DNA of 22,932 nucleotides from an uncultured Eubacteriales bacterium (GTDB taxonomy: Bacteria > Bacillota_A > Clostridia > Christensenellales > Aristaeellaceae): contig CACYNZ010000012.1 of assembly GCA_902775835.1 (NCBI GenBank), positions 1 to 22,932 on the forward strand. The letters run 5' to 3'. The translations under genes and the position numbers were made by a program. Below are positions 22,716-22,932 of the stretch, piece by piece. The notes under the pieces were generated by a model. It was not told where the DNA came from. It made no database searches and was given only the letters and a program-made list of their open reading frames with translations. Each line of letters starts with the position of its first letter. Position 1 is the first letter of the stretch.

Positions 22716-22871
22716 TCAGCAGTCAGGTTCGCACAGGTCTTTTTCTGAACGCAGAGCAAAGCGGGAAGCAAGCTCGAGCAGGATACACACATTCGCAGCC
22801 ATGGAAGGCACAGGCACGTATTCAAACCGTCCATGGGCGTTTTCATAACCGGCGGCATTGGAGCGATGAAT
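22716..22871 (-). pseudogene. C-terminal fragment of an M20 (peptidase T-like) metallopeptidase
   Basis: Read on the minus strand, 51 residues up to a TGA at 22716 contain NAAGYENAHGRFEYV and PSMAANVCILLELASRF, matching the end of M20 family peptidases of the peptidase T type, in which the His of the N-x-HG motif binds zinc. Such proteins are about 400 residues long, but here the frame is closed by an in-frame TGA at 22872-22874, inside a hairpin-forming repeat, and no upstream coding is visible before the window ends. Either the gene is broken by that repeat, or the last 60-70 bases do not belong here. The stop codon abuts a strong terminator, as expected for the end of a genuine gene. Only the C-terminus is visible, so the exact enzyme is uncertain. 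Confidence 0.6.
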
Positions 22872-22915
22872 TCACGAGTGATGAATTCAAGTGATGAACT
22901 CCGGTGCCGCCGGTT
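22847..22915. repeat. Compact palindromic repeat interrupting the peptidase frame
   Basis: Arms of 17 bases (22847-22863 and 22899-22915) are complementary at 15 positions, and on the plus-strand RNA the other two are G-U pairs, giving an unbroken stem. The 35-base centre contains three near-copies of a unit of the form G(C/T)GATGAATTCA (starting near 22863, 22878 and 22891). The left arm overlaps the bases coding Asn-Ala-Ala-Gly of the M20 fragment. This resembles a small mobile palindromic element. Confidence 0.6.
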
Positions 22916-22932
22916 AAGAACGTTTATGTAAC

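Overview
The window looks like chromosome from a Bacillota (probably Clostridia-type, monoderm) bacterium. The reasons are an AddA/AddB helicase-nuclease pair instead of RecBCD, strong GGAGG-type ribosome binding sites, SigA-type promoters (one a perfect TTGACA-17-TATAAT) and typical Firmicute families (C69 dipeptidase, HlyIII/PAQR protein, DUF1653, MacB-type ABC cassette). I cannot name a genus. I see no rRNA, tRNA, CRISPR array, transposase or phage gene.

Layout. 1-3.5 kb: the tail of an unknown ORF, a HlyIII-like membrane protein (+), a convergent polytopic membrane protein (-), an alpha/beta hydrolase and an EamA/DMT transporter (both -, probably one transcript). 3.6-10.6 kb: addA (+) and addB (-) face each other and share a strong bidirectional hairpin terminator; in most Firmicutes these genes sit side by side in one operon. 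10.7-13.9 kb: on the minus strand, a C69 dipeptidase, a small two-helix membrane protein and a Gfo/Idh/MocA oxidoreductase lie upstream of addB. 14.1-15.0 kb: an SPFH/prohibitin-like membrane protein with its own terminator. 15.1-20.3 kb: a tightly packed plus-strand operon of a DUF1653 protein, a secreted protein of unknown family, a 73-residue unknown protein, an ABC ATPase, a large FtsX/MacB-type permease and a HlyD-like adaptor, closed by a terminator. 20.5-22.7 kb: two consecutive genes for membrane-anchored coiled-coil proteins, each behind a near-perfect SigA promoter. The first carries an in-frame 42-bp tandem repeat and ends in what looks like a single lobe of a type-1 periplasmic-binding fold; the second ends in an acidic Glu/Ala/Thr/Pro-rich tail. 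22.7-22.9 kb: the C-terminus of an M20 (peptidase T-like) metallopeptidase on the minus strand, cut off by a compact hairpin-forming repeat.

Functionally, AddA and AddB should form one DNA double-strand-end resection enzyme despite being encoded in opposing transcripts. The 15-20 kb operon should form one envelope machine, in which the ATPase drives a mechanotransmission-type permease coupled to the secreted adaptor and perhaps to the two unknown small proteins. The two coiled-coil proteins are the least explained genes and the best candidates for something new. They share a plan (short cytosolic N-terminus, one helix, extracellular coil) and look strongly and constitutively expressed.
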